This document shows, in pieces, positions 9,645-21,617 of a stretch of DNA of 64,000 nt. The first letter of the stretch is position 1. Each line of letters starts with the position of its first letter. This DNA is from Diatrype stigma (lineage: Eukaryota > Ascomycota > Sordariomycetes > Xylariales > Diatrypaceae), in assembly GCA_022225965.2 (NCBI GenBank), contig JAKJXP020000074.1, positions 62,001-126,000 of the forward strand, in the 5' to 3' direction. Both the position numbers and the translations under genes were made by a program. Under the pieces are notes generated by a model, which was not told where the DNA came from, ran no database searches, and worked only from the letters and a program-made list of their open reading frames with translations.

Positions 9645-11353
9645 CTTGAGATATGCCTGTCAATCGGAAGCGACGATGATTATATGGGATACCTAGCCTG
9701 TTAGGTATATGTTTGGCTCGTAAGTACTGGCTGTATCGAAGGTCAAGCTGTCAGCAGGGGACGCCGAGATAATAGGTCGCAGGTACTACGTGAGGTGAGG
9801 GCACCTGGGTGTCTCGGGTGTGGAAAGAATAGGAAGTTGAGGTAGAGGGTAAGGCTGGGCGGGAGAAGGACGTCCGAGGGATAACTTTAAGTGTGAAGGA
9901 AGGGGCCTTAGGTAGGTACTTAAGTAGAACCATACCTCCAGCTACATGGAAGTTAAGGTAGAGAGAGACGGAAGGAGGTAGGTAGGTACAGGCAAGGCAA
10001 GGCAAAGCAAGCACGAACCTACAGAGTTTCGCTTGCCGACTTACTTAGTGTGTGCCACTTGAACTTGCTTTTCCAGAGGGAAGGAAACCCCGCATTGCAG
10101 CATTACAGAATTACAGCATCACCTACCTACCATCTAAGTACCTACTTGGTTGGTACAGCATCGAAGCACGGGGCAAACTTGGAGCATAGGTACCCATAGG
10201 TAAGTTTAAGGTGGCTCGGGTCTTACAATGTCCGCGGGCGCGTAGCTGGACTGGAATCTGGGCGCACAGTAGGAAGTAGGTAGCGGGATCCTGCTGAGAG
10301 CTACATGTATGATGAGGCTGTGGGAGGGGGCAACAGGGGAAAGCGGATATCTCTTTGGCCGCTTTTCCGCCTAGAAAAGTCCTGGATGTTGAGTGTCTGT
10401 CAGCTCATCAACTTGGTGCGACCAAGCCATAATACAGGATTTACGAAGAACCTTAAGGCAAACATCTGTAGTCGGGTAGTGGGGGTCCACCCCTACTGCA
10501 TCTCGTTTATCGACCGACCTACATGTAGGTAGTGTAGGTACTATCACCATTTCCCCTTTAAGCCATTGGGACTCGGCCGATACGATTTCGCGTAGGTAGG
10601 CAGCTGCAAGGCTCTTATCAGTGTCTTGTTTAGGTAATACAGAAGCTTACTGGTTACATCACGAGGGCTACTCCAAAGTGGTTTTCCTCGACTGGAGCCT
10701 GATAGCAATGTTCGATGAAACCTACATAGGTAGGCAGCCTACTTCTAGGTCCCATGCCCTAAATCCAATCTGTGTATCTAATGGCAGGAATAAGGCCGAC
10801 CCTCAAACGTGGCTGTCTCGAATCACCACATTACAGTTCGGTCGACTTTAAGGTGCCGCCTGCCTAGGGCCAACTTTATACACCAAAGACTCGGTAGGAC
10901 CCCCAGTAGCATTCTGTCAAAGATACACACGCCTTGGAGGCTGTCATTTAGAACACTGTGGGTGCTATTAGTGGTTTTTTACTTATGACAATCGGCCTCT
11001 GTAGGCTGAACTAGACTGCAAGATAATCTCAAAGCCCATACTGTACAACAGCGAAACACAAATCCTCGTGATACATCTACTATCGTAGAATCAGGGGTAG
11101 ATAGAAGCCCTAGAGACCATCATGTCTTTGTAACAACACCCCCGTGCCGGCGCTATTGACTCGGGCCATGCATTCGCTATGCACTAGCACATCCGAACAG
11201 TACAGACATAAGTTCTGGTATGTCGATGCAAAATAGATATAAGGCTTTGATCGGGTCTTGCTAAAACCGTAACTCAATATTCGAAAGTCCTCCGAAAACA
11301 GTGTGATAAGCGGTACGAAAGCGCAACGATAAATAACTCGGTTAGAGGCTCGA
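9645..11353. other. Intergenic, 1.7 kb, upstream of the GNAT gene
   Basis: Holds the GNAT promoter and 5' UTR and the 3' UTR of the Sea4-like gene. It is rich in the words TAGGTA, CCTAC and ACCTACC. ORFs at 10305-10532 and 10621-10851 are short, match nothing I know and look random. No RNA gene was found. Confidence 0.55.
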
Positions 11354-14300
11354 CTAGACGTAGTTCAAGTCCGGGTTGGCCTTGAAAGCGCACCGGCACC
11401 GGCACTCGGGTACGGGGCACTCGACGTGTCGGGAGAACCACTGCCGCGCGTGGTCGAGGTGGAGGGCGTGCTCGCACTTGAGGCAGAAGGTGGGGAAGCG
11501 CGCGGCGATGCGGACCTCGGGATCGGGGGAGAGCTCGGGCTTATCCGAGCGGGGGACCGCCACGATCTCGAGGCAAATGACGCAGCGCGGCAAGTGCCGG
11601 CCGCAGCCGGGGCAGCTCACGCCGTTGCTCTGGCTCGTCGCCATGAGCGGGTTCCGCTCCTGCTCTTGGCTTAGCGAACCGGACGCCTTGGCCTTGGCTT
11701 TGGCCTCCGCCAGCGCCGCTTTGGCCTGCTCGTAGTTCGCGTCGCAGAATATACACCGCAGCGCGATTTGTCGCGACGGCGGCGCGATGGTCGGTACGCC
11801 GTGGAGCTTGCTCCTCTTGGTGCTCTCGACCTCGAACTTCGTGCGCTGGAAGAACGCCTTGTGACGCTGCAGGTAGCCCCGGTACGCGTTCCGCCACACG
11901 TGGCACCGGTAGTCGTCGATGTAGCGGGGCGCGCATATCGACAGCACTAGGGTAGCTGTTTGGACGTCGTGGAACTTCTCGATGTATTTGGCGAAGATAT
12001 CGACCAGCTGATCCGCTATGCCAGTCAGGACGATGCCTTCGATGTCACCTGTCTCTATCGCTTTGGTGAGCTGCTCGCTCAGCCACGTGCTGAGTTTGTC
12101 GTCGTCGAAGTTCCGCACCGCCACAAACGTACGCTCGCGTAGTGGGAGAGACTCCTGGTTTGCGATGACCTCCCAGTCGTTTGTCGCGATGAGAGAGGAT
12201 ATGGCGCGAAGGTAGGGATCGGCCTTGGACGCCACCGCTTCGTCGAAATCTAACTTCTCCTGAGCATCGTTCATGTCACCTTTGCCAATCAGTTGTAAGG
12301 CAAGGGAGACGAAAAGGAGTTCCGGATGCTTGGAACTTCCCGTTTTCAAGACTTGCACAGCTTGTCTTTGATCGCCTTCAAACAAGGCATGAGCCGCTGA
12401 CATCGTATACCATGATGAGTCTCGTCCAGACGGTGCCATCCTGGCGTGGTTATGAAAGTTGGTGTTTCGAGACCGGCCCCAACCGCAGACGCGCATAGCA
12501 GCCTGTCGATGTGCAGGTTTCTTGCTTTCCACACCACTGTAAGCTGGCTGCTCTGACCTGTTGTTGATTGTTTGGAGAAGCTTCTCCAATGTGAAGGCGT
12601 CTGGTGATGTAGCACCATGGACTAGTCTTCCAGAGCCTCGAGCCCCTGCGAAAGCTAATCAGTTTGGCTATTCAATGAGAAACCCCCGAGGAAGTGAAGA
12701 TGTACCTAGATTATTGAACCAAAGATTGTATACTCCCAAGTAACCAACATCTACACCGGAGGCTACCATGCCGTCGTCAGTGGCTGATTCCTCAGCTCCT
12801 GCAGTGTTTTCAGTACTCGACTCAGGCCAGGCAAAGTATGTAGGAAGGTAACAAACCAGCGATCCAATCCCACAGATCTTGGAGCCATGGGTCATCGGCG
12901 ACCACCTCTCTGTTCTCTGCACAGTCGAAAAGATAGCGTTCTTTGGCCCTTAGGAGCATCGTATGATCGAGTACCGCTTGTGCCTCTTTCGGCAGGCCTT
13001 TGGCCCCTTGAGTCAAAGCAAGCAGTTTCTCGTGTAACTGACGATTAGAGACCTGTCCGAAACTGGTTATCGACAGGCCCATCAATGACTCTTCGAGTTC
13101 TTCAGCATCTGTCTGTGACTGTTGATCATACGACGCTCTTCTTTCCAGAGACTTTTCTTTCAAGTACCTCCGTATGCCGCGGAGCTTCTCTGCAGTAGTA
13201 GATGCGTCTGTATATAAATCTTTGGCTTCAACATCCAAAGCCTCTTGATCTGAAACGGGGTCATGGTCTGGAGGACGACACTGCAAGACGTTCTGTATAA
13301 TAGGTGCAATTGCCTGTTTGTCTCTGCCGAATAGAGGTATATCTGATAATGCAGCATCAATAAGCATAGAGCTCATCATTTCTGGGTACTGCTGCGCATC
13401 GAATTGCATTAGACTGTGATATCGACTACCCTCTGCTTCATAGTCAGCCCCGCTATTATTTAACAGAGGATGTTCCTACCTGCTAATCCGCGATATGGGG
13501 TCTGCCATGGCACCATCTTGTATAGGTGTTGCGACGTAAATGATGGCTTTTCGAGGATGTCGAAACACCCATTGGCTCTTAAGACGACCGCACGAGGCGT
13601 CAAAACGGGTGAGCTAAGGTTAACCCAATCGAACGAGACGATTCTCTCATCTTTCATGGCCTGGTCGCGGTAGGTCAAATCAAGCTCGTATGACCGCCTG
13701 ATTTTCTTAAGCTCGGGGCTGTTCTCCATACTCGCGTCCGCAGGGGTGAACACCTTCTGCGTCTCTAAAACCTTCAGCTGACCACTTCGAGACAGAATAG
13801 CGAGCATGCCTCTATGGTCTCGGTTAAATCGAAGCGACCGAATGAGTGAATACCGGTCGCTGAATTGGACGGGGTCCACATCAGTAGCTCGGTCTACCTT
13901 CAAGGAAGCTCCCCACGGGAGTTCTTCGTTATCAACAGCATCAAGATATGACAGCGACGAAGAAGGCCGCGATGTAGCACGCCGGTCCCAAATCAATACC
14001 CCGGGTTGATCCAACGATGAAGATGCGAAATAGTTCTGGTCTGCGTAGTCGATAGCCAGGTTGTTATTACATTTCGTCTGAAAGTTTATGACGGCTCCAT
14101 TGGGATCTTAACTAAGGTCAGTTGATGCCATACACGCGTTTTCTGTGGGCTGGGTTTACTTACCCCGTAAATCGTAGATGCGAATCCCCTGGTTCTTGAG
14201 CCCGGCGACCACGGTCATGGGGCTATCTTCGAAAAACTTGATGCTTGATACCGAGACACCAGGCTCCAGCTTATAAGCCGATTCCATGAGACTCTTGTCG

Positions 14301-14743
14301 TCCTTGGGCAACCCGGGGTTTTTAGAGTCGTGGGACAACAGGCCATTGACGTCGTAAATGTGAAGACAGTGATCATTCCGCACGCGCTCATAGCCGACGG
14401 CAAGAAGGGTCCCTGTATTGAAGGCTATGGCCTGGCACATACGCCCAAACTTTGGTTTCTGCTCGTGATATCCATTAGAATTATCATCGATCCTGAGAAG
14501 GTTGATAGCACCGTTTGCCGTGCCAAGGGCGACAAGGCCGGGAAAGCGAGGGGACCAGTCATAAGTCGTCAGTGGGGGCGCCTCCTCATGCTTGGTCAAC
14601 TTTTTGAAGTTGAACCGGCCGTGCTGGGCATGACCGGTTGGCTCATATAGCTGGATGAGCCGGTGTGTTAGGCTGATGTGTATGAAGCTGTCAAAGGCCG
14701 GGTTGGGGGACCACTTGATGAGGCCGGGTTCGGGTCTCTCCAT
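11354..14743 (-). CDS. SEA4: Sea4/Mios, GATOR2 (SEACAT) complex subunit
   Basis: Five exons on the minus strand: 14743-14164, 14106-13480, 13435-12857, 12798-12706 and 12645-11354. Introns are 57, 44, 58 and 60 nt, all phase 1; the joined CDS is 1057 codons. Residues 1-400 hold WD40-type repeats (YDWSPRFPGLVALGT, IRIYDLRD, GVLIWDRR) forming a beta-propeller. A helical solenoid follows to about 900. The C-terminus is a Cys/His zinc module: CIFC at 924, CPGC at 971, CVIC at 981, CLKC at 1014 with HALHLDH, and CPVPEC at 1036. This WD40-solenoid-RING-like layout and the length (yeast Sea4 is 1038 aa) identify Mios/Sea4. The family works on the vacuole or lysosome surface, where GATOR2 relieves GATOR1 inhibition of TORC1 in response to amino acids. 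It has no partner gene nearby. The 44-nt intron (13479-13436) is near the lower limit but restores EGSRYHSLMQFD. Confidence 0.9.
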
Positions 14744-15531
14744 GGTTGCTGATGACCAGGTATTGACCTGATATCACGAACCCGAAAATCCCCAATAGGA
14801 ATCCCTTGTTTTAGCGACTTGGGATCAGATTAACTGAAGTGTTTATGTATGAATATAGTCATGTAGACTTTGGGTTTTAACAATGATACTGTGTGAGACT
14901 GTTTTAGACCGTTGGACATACACCTTGAAGGTTGTAGGTGTTGTAGGTGTTGTTGTAGGCGTCGTTTAGCGCCAACCATTAATGACTTCACTTATCACTC
15001 AAGCGACTTACGGCGTTAACCTGCAACAAGAGGATGAACAACTCCTGAGCGCTGCTCATGGGGGTTTCTTTTGCTCGTCCTCGTTTGTTCTAGCAATAAG
15101 TTGTTCCAGCTTTGTCTGTAAAGATCTCTGTCTGTAAAGATGCCAGACATAGTTCGGACATCAGTCGCCTTCAGTGAGAGTTGAAGTTGGCGACACTACG
15201 AAGGCTATCTCGTAGTCTAATACAAACATAAGCAGCACCTTATGTAGTATGTACCTGGGTATGTAGTACTAATTAGCGCTTTGACCAGTCACAGTCAACT
15301 AATGGTATCAACGCTCCAGTGAGAGAGATCCACCATAACCTTACAACAGGACCCTCTTAAATTTCCCAGATAAGATTCTAGTTTAGATATTCCATGTCCA
15401 TCTTCTCCTACCTTTGGTTAAGACCCAAGCAACCTTAAACATTTGACAGCTTTTAATATCTACACAATTCCGCTCACCTTGTCTTGTCCATCTAGATACT
15501 CAAGCTGAGCGCAACAATAACTCAACGCACA
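14744..15531. promoter_or_regulatory. Divergent promoter region between SEA4 and EFG1
   Basis: 788 bp separate the two start codons, which point away from each other. It must contain both promoters. It includes short GTTGTAGGT repeats at about 14930-14960 and no ORF of note. No clear TATA box is seen on either side, which is usual for housekeeping genes. Confidence 0.5.
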
Positions 15532-16490
15532 ATGAGCTCCAAGAGAAAGTTTGCCGATTTCGACGGCGATGCTCCCAAGTACCACAGTAACAAAAGCCGG
15601 GATCGCCAATACAACCCAGGATACAATCCTACAAATCGAAAGCCGAAGAGTACGAGGGACGATGGAGCCAAAGCTGGAAGCCTCAATTGGTTGAAGAAAA
15701 GAGCCCGGACGATTGAGAGACGCTTCAAGGCAGGCCACAACCTACCTGCGAACGTTCAGAATGATATGGAAAGGGAACTGGCGCATCATAAGCAGAAGAT
15801 TGCGGAGCTCAGCGATGACAAGCACAGGAAGTCAATGATCAGCAAATACCATATGGTTCGGTTCTTTGGTATGCTCCCAAATCCTGGCATTGATACTGTT
15901 GTTGTCGTTTTCTCAGGCCCCTATCCAGGATTCTAACCAATTCATTAGAGAGGAAGAAGGCAGATCGACTTGCCAAACAAATCCGGAAACAGCTCAGCGA
16001 CGTCACAGATGAGGAGGAAACCAAGAGGCTCAAGGCTGACCTACACACCGCCGAGATCGATAGTATATACTGCAGATATTTCCCGCATCGAGAGCCCTAC
16101 GTCAGCCTATATCCAGTTGCGTCCGCTCACGGGAAGGAGAAGGCAGAAGATGCCAGCACAGCAGCCAAGGCTCTGCGCTCCGAGAGGCCGCCCATGTGGA
16201 GGACCATAGAAGAAGCAGTCAGCAAGGGTGAGAAGGCTTTGGTTGAAATTCGAGAACGGAAGCCCGCAGGCAACCGAAACGAAAAGGGTGTCGAAGAATC
16301 CCCTTCGCAAGAACCGTTTGCTGGAAAGGCGAACCACTCCAGGAAGAATGGCATCTCCACACCAGCCTCTGCGGGGTCCCAGCCGAGTAAAGCGAAGCAA
16401 AAGGCGCAGGCCCGAGATTCATTAGGTGGTGCATTGGGCCCAAGACATGATGACGATGAAAGCGATGGAGGGTTCTTCGAGGACGATTAA
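15532..16490 (+). CDS. EFG1: Efg1, rRNA-processing protein
   Basis: Two exons, 15532-15868 and 15949-16490, with an 80-nt phase-1 intron (donor GTATGC, branch TCTAAC, acceptor TTAG). The predicted protein is 292 residues; yeast Efg1 is 233. It starts MSSKRKFADFDGD and is highly basic. Family landmarks are LNWLKKRARTIERRF (about 45-60), the helical ELAHHKQKIAE segment and, after the junction, ERKKADRLAKQIRKQL and YFPHREPYVSLYP. The acidic tail (DDDDESDGGFFEDD-like) is also typical. Efg1 is a nucleolar factor that associates with early 90S pre-ribosomes and is needed for 18S rRNA maturation. The intron split falls within the conserved core and was chosen because it joins KYHMVRFF to ERKKADR in frame. 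Confidence 0.88.
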
Positions 16491-17269
16491 TCGGGTTTTG
16501 TCCCGGTCGTTTGATTGCATTTGATACCCAACTACTACGAGGCTATGAGGGCACTGTATGCCTACTTCCAAGAGGTACCTACATATACTTATCTACCCTA
16601 GGTACCTAGTTGCTCTACGCCTACATAATGTACATGTATGTACGAAGTCATTAAGTGCCTATGCCTGGTCGCAGCGTTTGGGAATGGAGACGAGGCAGTC
16701 AGAAAAGCCTTGTCGTCCGTAGGCAGCAGCAGTTACCTTATGTGTCAGTTGTGTTAACGGCCATCTTAACGTTGGGATGAAATGTGAAATACTAACCAAC
16801 CAAGAACAAAATTAGCACATTGGCCGAAATATTCGACTCTAATCGATGCATCCCCACCAAGATACAACCTGGAATCCTACCAAGTACATAATAACCTAGC
16901 AGCCAACCAGCCGGTTTGATGCCTACACAATAGTACCTATGAGTCAATCGTGTGATATGCAATACTTCAAGGTTGATCCAAACCCGAGTGATGGGCCTCC
17001 CGCCCTCCTGGGCCTGCTGCGTTGATGGAGGTAGGTACGTTATGTACGTATTCACTTACATGCACGTTCGTACCTACCTATTTGCGTCTGCTGCATGTAC
17101 GAAATCTGCCCCTCAGAACGCCTAGCGCACCTCCATAAACGTGCCATAAATACTTATACCGTCGTCCTTCTCCCCCCACTATCTGTCTCCCACTCCTGCT
17201 CGTGCTCGTTCCAGGGGCGCAACACAACGCAACGCAACGCAACGCCGACGCGACTGACCTGAACTGACA
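16491..17269. other. Intergenic, 780 bp
   Basis: Holds the EFG1 3' region and the promoter of the dsRBD gene. It is dense in TACCTA/TAGGTA words (16560-16640, 17030-17085). A CAACGCAACGCAACG run at about 17223-17243 lies just before the next start codon. No gene is seen. Confidence 0.55.
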
Positions 17270-18768
17270 ATGGCTATGGACGGCCTTGCGACCGTATTGC
17301 CTCAGGTGCACACGCCGATCTATTCCAAACTCCAAGAATGGATCCTGAAGCAGCAGGAATACGAGGCGACCAACTCTCGGGCAGCCCCGCTAAGTAAGGT
17401 GCAACGGAGGCTGCTCCAAGAGCTAGAGCAGACCCTCATTCTCGAGTCGGCGCCCGGCCCCGAACCGCAGCTCGGAGATGCCAATTGGATTGGCCTGCTA
17501 CACGGTGAGTCTTAGTTGGATTCTCACATACAAAACAATAAAAATCAGAAATAAAAAATACAACTCGGCTGGCTAGGCCTGCTGCTGCCCAACAATCAAG
17601 CAAGCAAGCCATCGGCTACAAACATGCCTAAGTGCCTATCGATTAAAGTTGCGCGAAGTGGCTGACCATGTATACCTACTAAACCCAGAGTATCGCGCCG
17701 CCCACCCGCGGTACCCCGGCGAGGATCTCCTTTTTACCGAGGAGATGGTCCCCTGCGTGCCGGCGGTGCGGTGGCGCTCCCGCGTGGCGCTGGAGGAGGC
17801 CGCCTCGGCGTCGTTCCCGGACGACCGCGGCGGCGCGCCCCCCTCTTTCGGCAAGAAGAAAGACGCGAAGCAGTACGCGGCCAAGTGCGCGGTCGAGTGG
17901 CTGCGAGCCCAGAACCTCATGCCCGCCGACGGCGTCCGGTTCCCCAAGGCGCAGGTGCAGGCGCAGATGCAGATCCGCACGCCCCCGCGACCGGTCTCGT
18001 CGGTGTCGGCAGTAGCGTCACCGAAGGCGCCATCTCCTTCTCCGGCGATGTTGGCAGCCTCGGCGGCTAAGAGGCAGAAACTGTCGTCGCCGGACTCCTC
18101 CTCTTCGCCCGGCTCGCCAGCCACTCCCGCTGCTGCTGCTGCTGCTGCTGCTGCTAGGCCGTCGTCCTCGTCGTCCCCAGTGCTTCTCCCCATCGGTACG
18201 GTAGTACCCGCCAAGACGGCTTCCGGCACGACGGGCCTGCCACAGGAGCAGTCCTCGCCCTTGGACGCGGATGAGCGCTCGGCGACCGCCGATGTCGCTG
18301 CGCTCTGCACGCGGCTGAACTGGCAGCCGCCGATCTACAAGCTGACGCAGGATCCGCAGCATAAGGTGAGCAACACATGCGAACGCAAGGCATCCGGACC
18401 AACCCCGCCCGCACCCCCTTTTCCCCCTTTCCTTGTTGCCTTCATATATCTTATCCCTGCCTGCGTAGGCCTCTCGGTCCTTCCATTATCATCTCTAGTT
18501 CGTTTAAAATGGTTCATCACCACCTCCACACGGTTTGCTGATGCCAGAAATGTTGGCGGCTCAGGGATTCTGGAGCGGGTACGCCGAGTTCGAGTCACGG
18601 CCTGGGGCCTCAAGCTCGATGCTGCCCCCGGCGGATGCGGGCCGCGTCGAAAACGCCTACGGGAAGAAGCTCGCCAAGCAGAAGATCGCAGAGGGTCTGG
18701 TGCCGTACCTTGCCAGGGCGCTGGAAGCGCGACAGGAGATGATCCGTGGGTTCTGGGCTCAGCGTTAG
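17270..18768 (+). CDS. Protein with two double-stranded RNA-binding domains
   Basis: Three exons: 17270-17504, 17689-18365 and 18565-18768. Introns are 184 nt (phase 1, donor GTGAGT, acceptor CCCAG) and 199 nt (phase 0). The predicted protein is 371 residues. The first dsRBD (about 70-155) has WIGLLHEYRAAHP and ends with the RNA-contacting helix GKKKDAKQYAAKCAVEWL. The second (about 280-355) has LNWQPPIYKL, FWSGYAEFE and YGKKLAKQKIAEGLVPYL. Between them are a Pro/Gln-rich linker and an Ala run encoded by GCT repeats (about 18129-18157). No RNase III, helicase or deaminase domain is present. Such proteins can act as cofactors for Dicer or other RNA machinery, but this one's role is unknown. 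The first acceptor was chosen because it rebuilds the dsRBD helix; three other AGs upstream do not. Confidence 0.8.
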
Positions 18769-19617
18769 GCCGCGTTGCTGCAGATGCAAGGGCTACTGTT
18801 TGCGGCAACTAGTTGCCCAGGTAGACGGGTATCTAGATAGATAAATAGGTAGGTAGGTAGGTAGTGATGGGTTGACCGATCAGACAGACTACTAAGCTAG
18901 TAGGATGCGGCGGTGTGATCCGTGGGCGAATCGCCAGCTAAATTACGATGTTACTCACGAAGGAAGAGAGAACTTCAAAGGTATCATTACGAGAAGGTTT
19001 GAGTTTGATGTGGCACGCCGGGGATTTTTATAAGGTTTCCTTCGCATTGGCTATCGGGTGTCTTGAGATGGGCTTGGTAGGTTATAGGCCTCCATTCGGC
19101 TTGTCTAGCTATGCTTACTTGTGTAACTAGAAGGAATGAGATATGAGGATTAATGGTAACGTTTACGTTCACGATGGTTATGGAGGGGGAAAACTAGCTA
19201 TTCTACTCGAAATCCTAATCCAGTATTACCCTGTGGTTTCCCACGGCCTGATGCAAACACGGAGTTTACCCAACGATGCTGACTGAGTGACCGACCCTTT
19301 CCAAGGAGCGCAAGACCACAGAGTTGAGGCAGATAATAGATGATGTTAGTTTGCCCTTCGATACCCACCCATCGACCATCAGGCAGCGAGCGGCACAGCA
19401 GGATCACAACGTTAAAAGTAGCCAATCAAAGAGAAGTTCCGGGATAGCTCACGCCAGTGACGCGGGAACTACTGACATAGCGAATCGCCTTCCAACTCCA
19501 TAAGTACGGTCCCTCATATAACCAAATCTCCGACAACCAACTCTGAGTTCATGCAGAGGACGCAAGTCACCACGATTTGACCACCTAGGCCACAGACAGA
19601 ACACGACGACATCGATC
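18769..19617. other. Intergenic, 850 bp
   Basis: Contains a short (TAGG)n run at about 18847-18863 and two short ORFs (18948-19130 +, 19198-19425 -) that match nothing I know. It holds the promoter of the F-box gene. Nothing else is seen. Confidence 0.5.
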
Positions 19618-21317
19618 ATGGGCTGCTGGGACGTGTACTGCGCCTGCTGCGGGGGGCCGTTCGACCACATGGTCCGAATCGCCGCTGGTCGGGGGAGGAA
19701 GAGGAAGAGGCCACGCCAGCGGCAGTCGGAGTCGGGGCGCGGAGGAAACGCCCCCGGTCTCATCGTCGCACCGGGGAGCGGGGGCGCTTCTACTTCCGAG
19801 CCGGACCCGGGCGAGACCGTGGGAATTGGCGACGGAACGATGAGAGGACAGGAAGAAGAAGGAGGAGATGACAAGTGCGGCTATAGCAACGAGGACGGCG
19901 AGGACTACGAGGAGGAGAATGACGGTGACGGGGTAAAGGACGATGACCTTGCTGGGTACTACGACCGGGATATCGTCGACGAGGACGACGTCGCCTGGAC
20001 GCGGGACGTATACGTGATCGGATCGCCTGCAGACGGCGACGACGAGCCCATCGGGTAAGTTCAACCCAATGACCAGAACTCCCATGATACATATATCCCC
20101 TCCTACACGAGTAGTTGTTCTATCTAGCCGCGATCGGTTCGCGTTGGATTCCACTTCTCGTTGCGGGTGGCAGGGCCTGACTCCCATTATTCCCGAGCTC
20201 AGATCTTTGCTGACCATAAAACCCGACGTTGGTTCGTTGTGGGCTGGAATCAAAAGGCCGGCTTTCATATCGGGCCCGTGTGGCTATGACCTGTACGGCG
20301 GCGTGCATCTGAGGGAGGAGGCCGGCGAGGACTTCAACTTCGACCTGTACAATCAGTGTTATGACGTGGGCACCGATGCGGTAAGTTGTGATTGTATTCC
20401 CATCCTACAGGCACGTCGTCGTCTCCCACCCATCCCTTCCTATTTACCGATGTACCTGCTCAGTCCCCACCCCCTCCCCAGCTCCCGCGCTTTCTGTAAT
20501 CGATCCCAACGTCCCTAAAGCGTATCAACACTAAGCGACAACAAACACGTAGATGCACGTCTACCCCTTCCACAAGCCCTGCCTCGACATCCTAGCCTGG
20601 GTCCTAACCGGAGCGCCCGATCGCCACCGCCTAGGCCTAGGGGGGACCCTCGACCGCCTGTACGGGGCGCTCTTCGCGCACCCGCACATCTCGTGCGCGC
20701 TCGCGCTCGACTACGGCGGCCCCCAGCACGACCAGTTCTGGACCTGCGCGCGGGGCCAGGGGGAGGTCTTCGTCGCCGACCCCCTGCCCTCCCTCCCGCC
20801 CAAATCGCAAAAGGTGCCGAAAGCCCTGCGGGACTTCCTCGCCCTCCAGATGCCGACCGGTAGCAGCGGGAACGGGAGCGGGGACGGGACGGACCCCTTC
20901 GCGCGGCTCCCGCTCGAGCTCCTGCGCGCCGTGGCAGAGCTGCTGTCGCCCCGGCAGCTCGCGGCGCTCGCGACGGCCTCGCGGGCCGTGCACCGCGCGC
21001 TGCGCCGCGATCGCGGGTTCTGGCGCGCGTACGTCCGGCGGCGGATGCCGTGGTTCCGTGAGCTGCACGAGTTACTTGGTGAGGATGGCGGTGATGACGC
21101 TGTTGACGGTCACACGGAGGAGGAGAGGGGGGAGAAGAAGAGCCTCGCAGGGCTGGTCTACTGGGCCGACCGGGAGACCAGGGCTTGGAATACAGATGGC
21201 GGGACGATGGGTCACCCCCGACCCCTGATCGGGGTTGCGAATCGCAGGCGCATCTGGGGCGTCTGCGAGCAGTTTGCGGATAGCTATTTCGCAAGGGTTG
21301 GGGCGAGTGGAGTTTGA
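19618..21317 (+). CDS. F-box domain protein
   Basis: Three exons: 19618-20054, 20128-20380 and 20553-21317. Introns are 73 nt (phase 2) and 172 nt (phase 0), both with GTAAGT donors. The predicted protein is 484 residues. It starts MGCWDVYCACCGGPF. A disordered, very acidic stretch (about 80-140) follows. Then comes a domain with GWQGLTPIIPE-like and CYDVGTDAMHVYPFHKPCLDIL segments. The F-box is at about 344-390: DPFARLPLELLRAVAELLSP followed by LAALATASRAVHRAL. The MGCWD start, HVYPFHK--C and central F-box are, from memory, a common fungal F-box architecture. F-box proteins usually link substrates to Skp1-Cullin1 ubiquitin ligases; the target here is unknown. Exon 3 begins with an ATG codon and could be mistaken for a separate gene. 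Confidence 0.8.
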
Positions 21318-21617
21318 TAGTGAGTAGTAGATCAGAACGGCTTGGAACCAAGCAGTTGAACTCCCCTTTGCTTATACCTTTGGTCGGGTCTCTTTGCACT
21401 ATGTGTCCCATATACGCGTTGGACTATAGTGACGCGCCTGTTTTCACTACGATTCCACAGAGTTGGGCGTAAACAACGGCCGGGCTGGAGGGCGTGTATA
21501 AACTCAAGATTTGGTGTGTTTACTACAGACTAGAATCGCAGTGCTGAGGCGTAAATATAGGTTAACCCTGAGAAAAGGCGATCTTCCTTCTGAATTGAGG
21601 TATATTAGTGAATTTCA
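21318..21617. other. Convergent spacer, 300 bp
   Basis: Lies between the stop codons of two F-box-type genes facing each other. It should contain both 3' UTRs. No repeats or ORFs are seen. Confidence 0.5.

Noticed and set aside
11541..11936. 131-codon minus-strand ORF inside SEA4
   Set aside because: Alternative frame of the zinc-module exon, without the Cys motifs.
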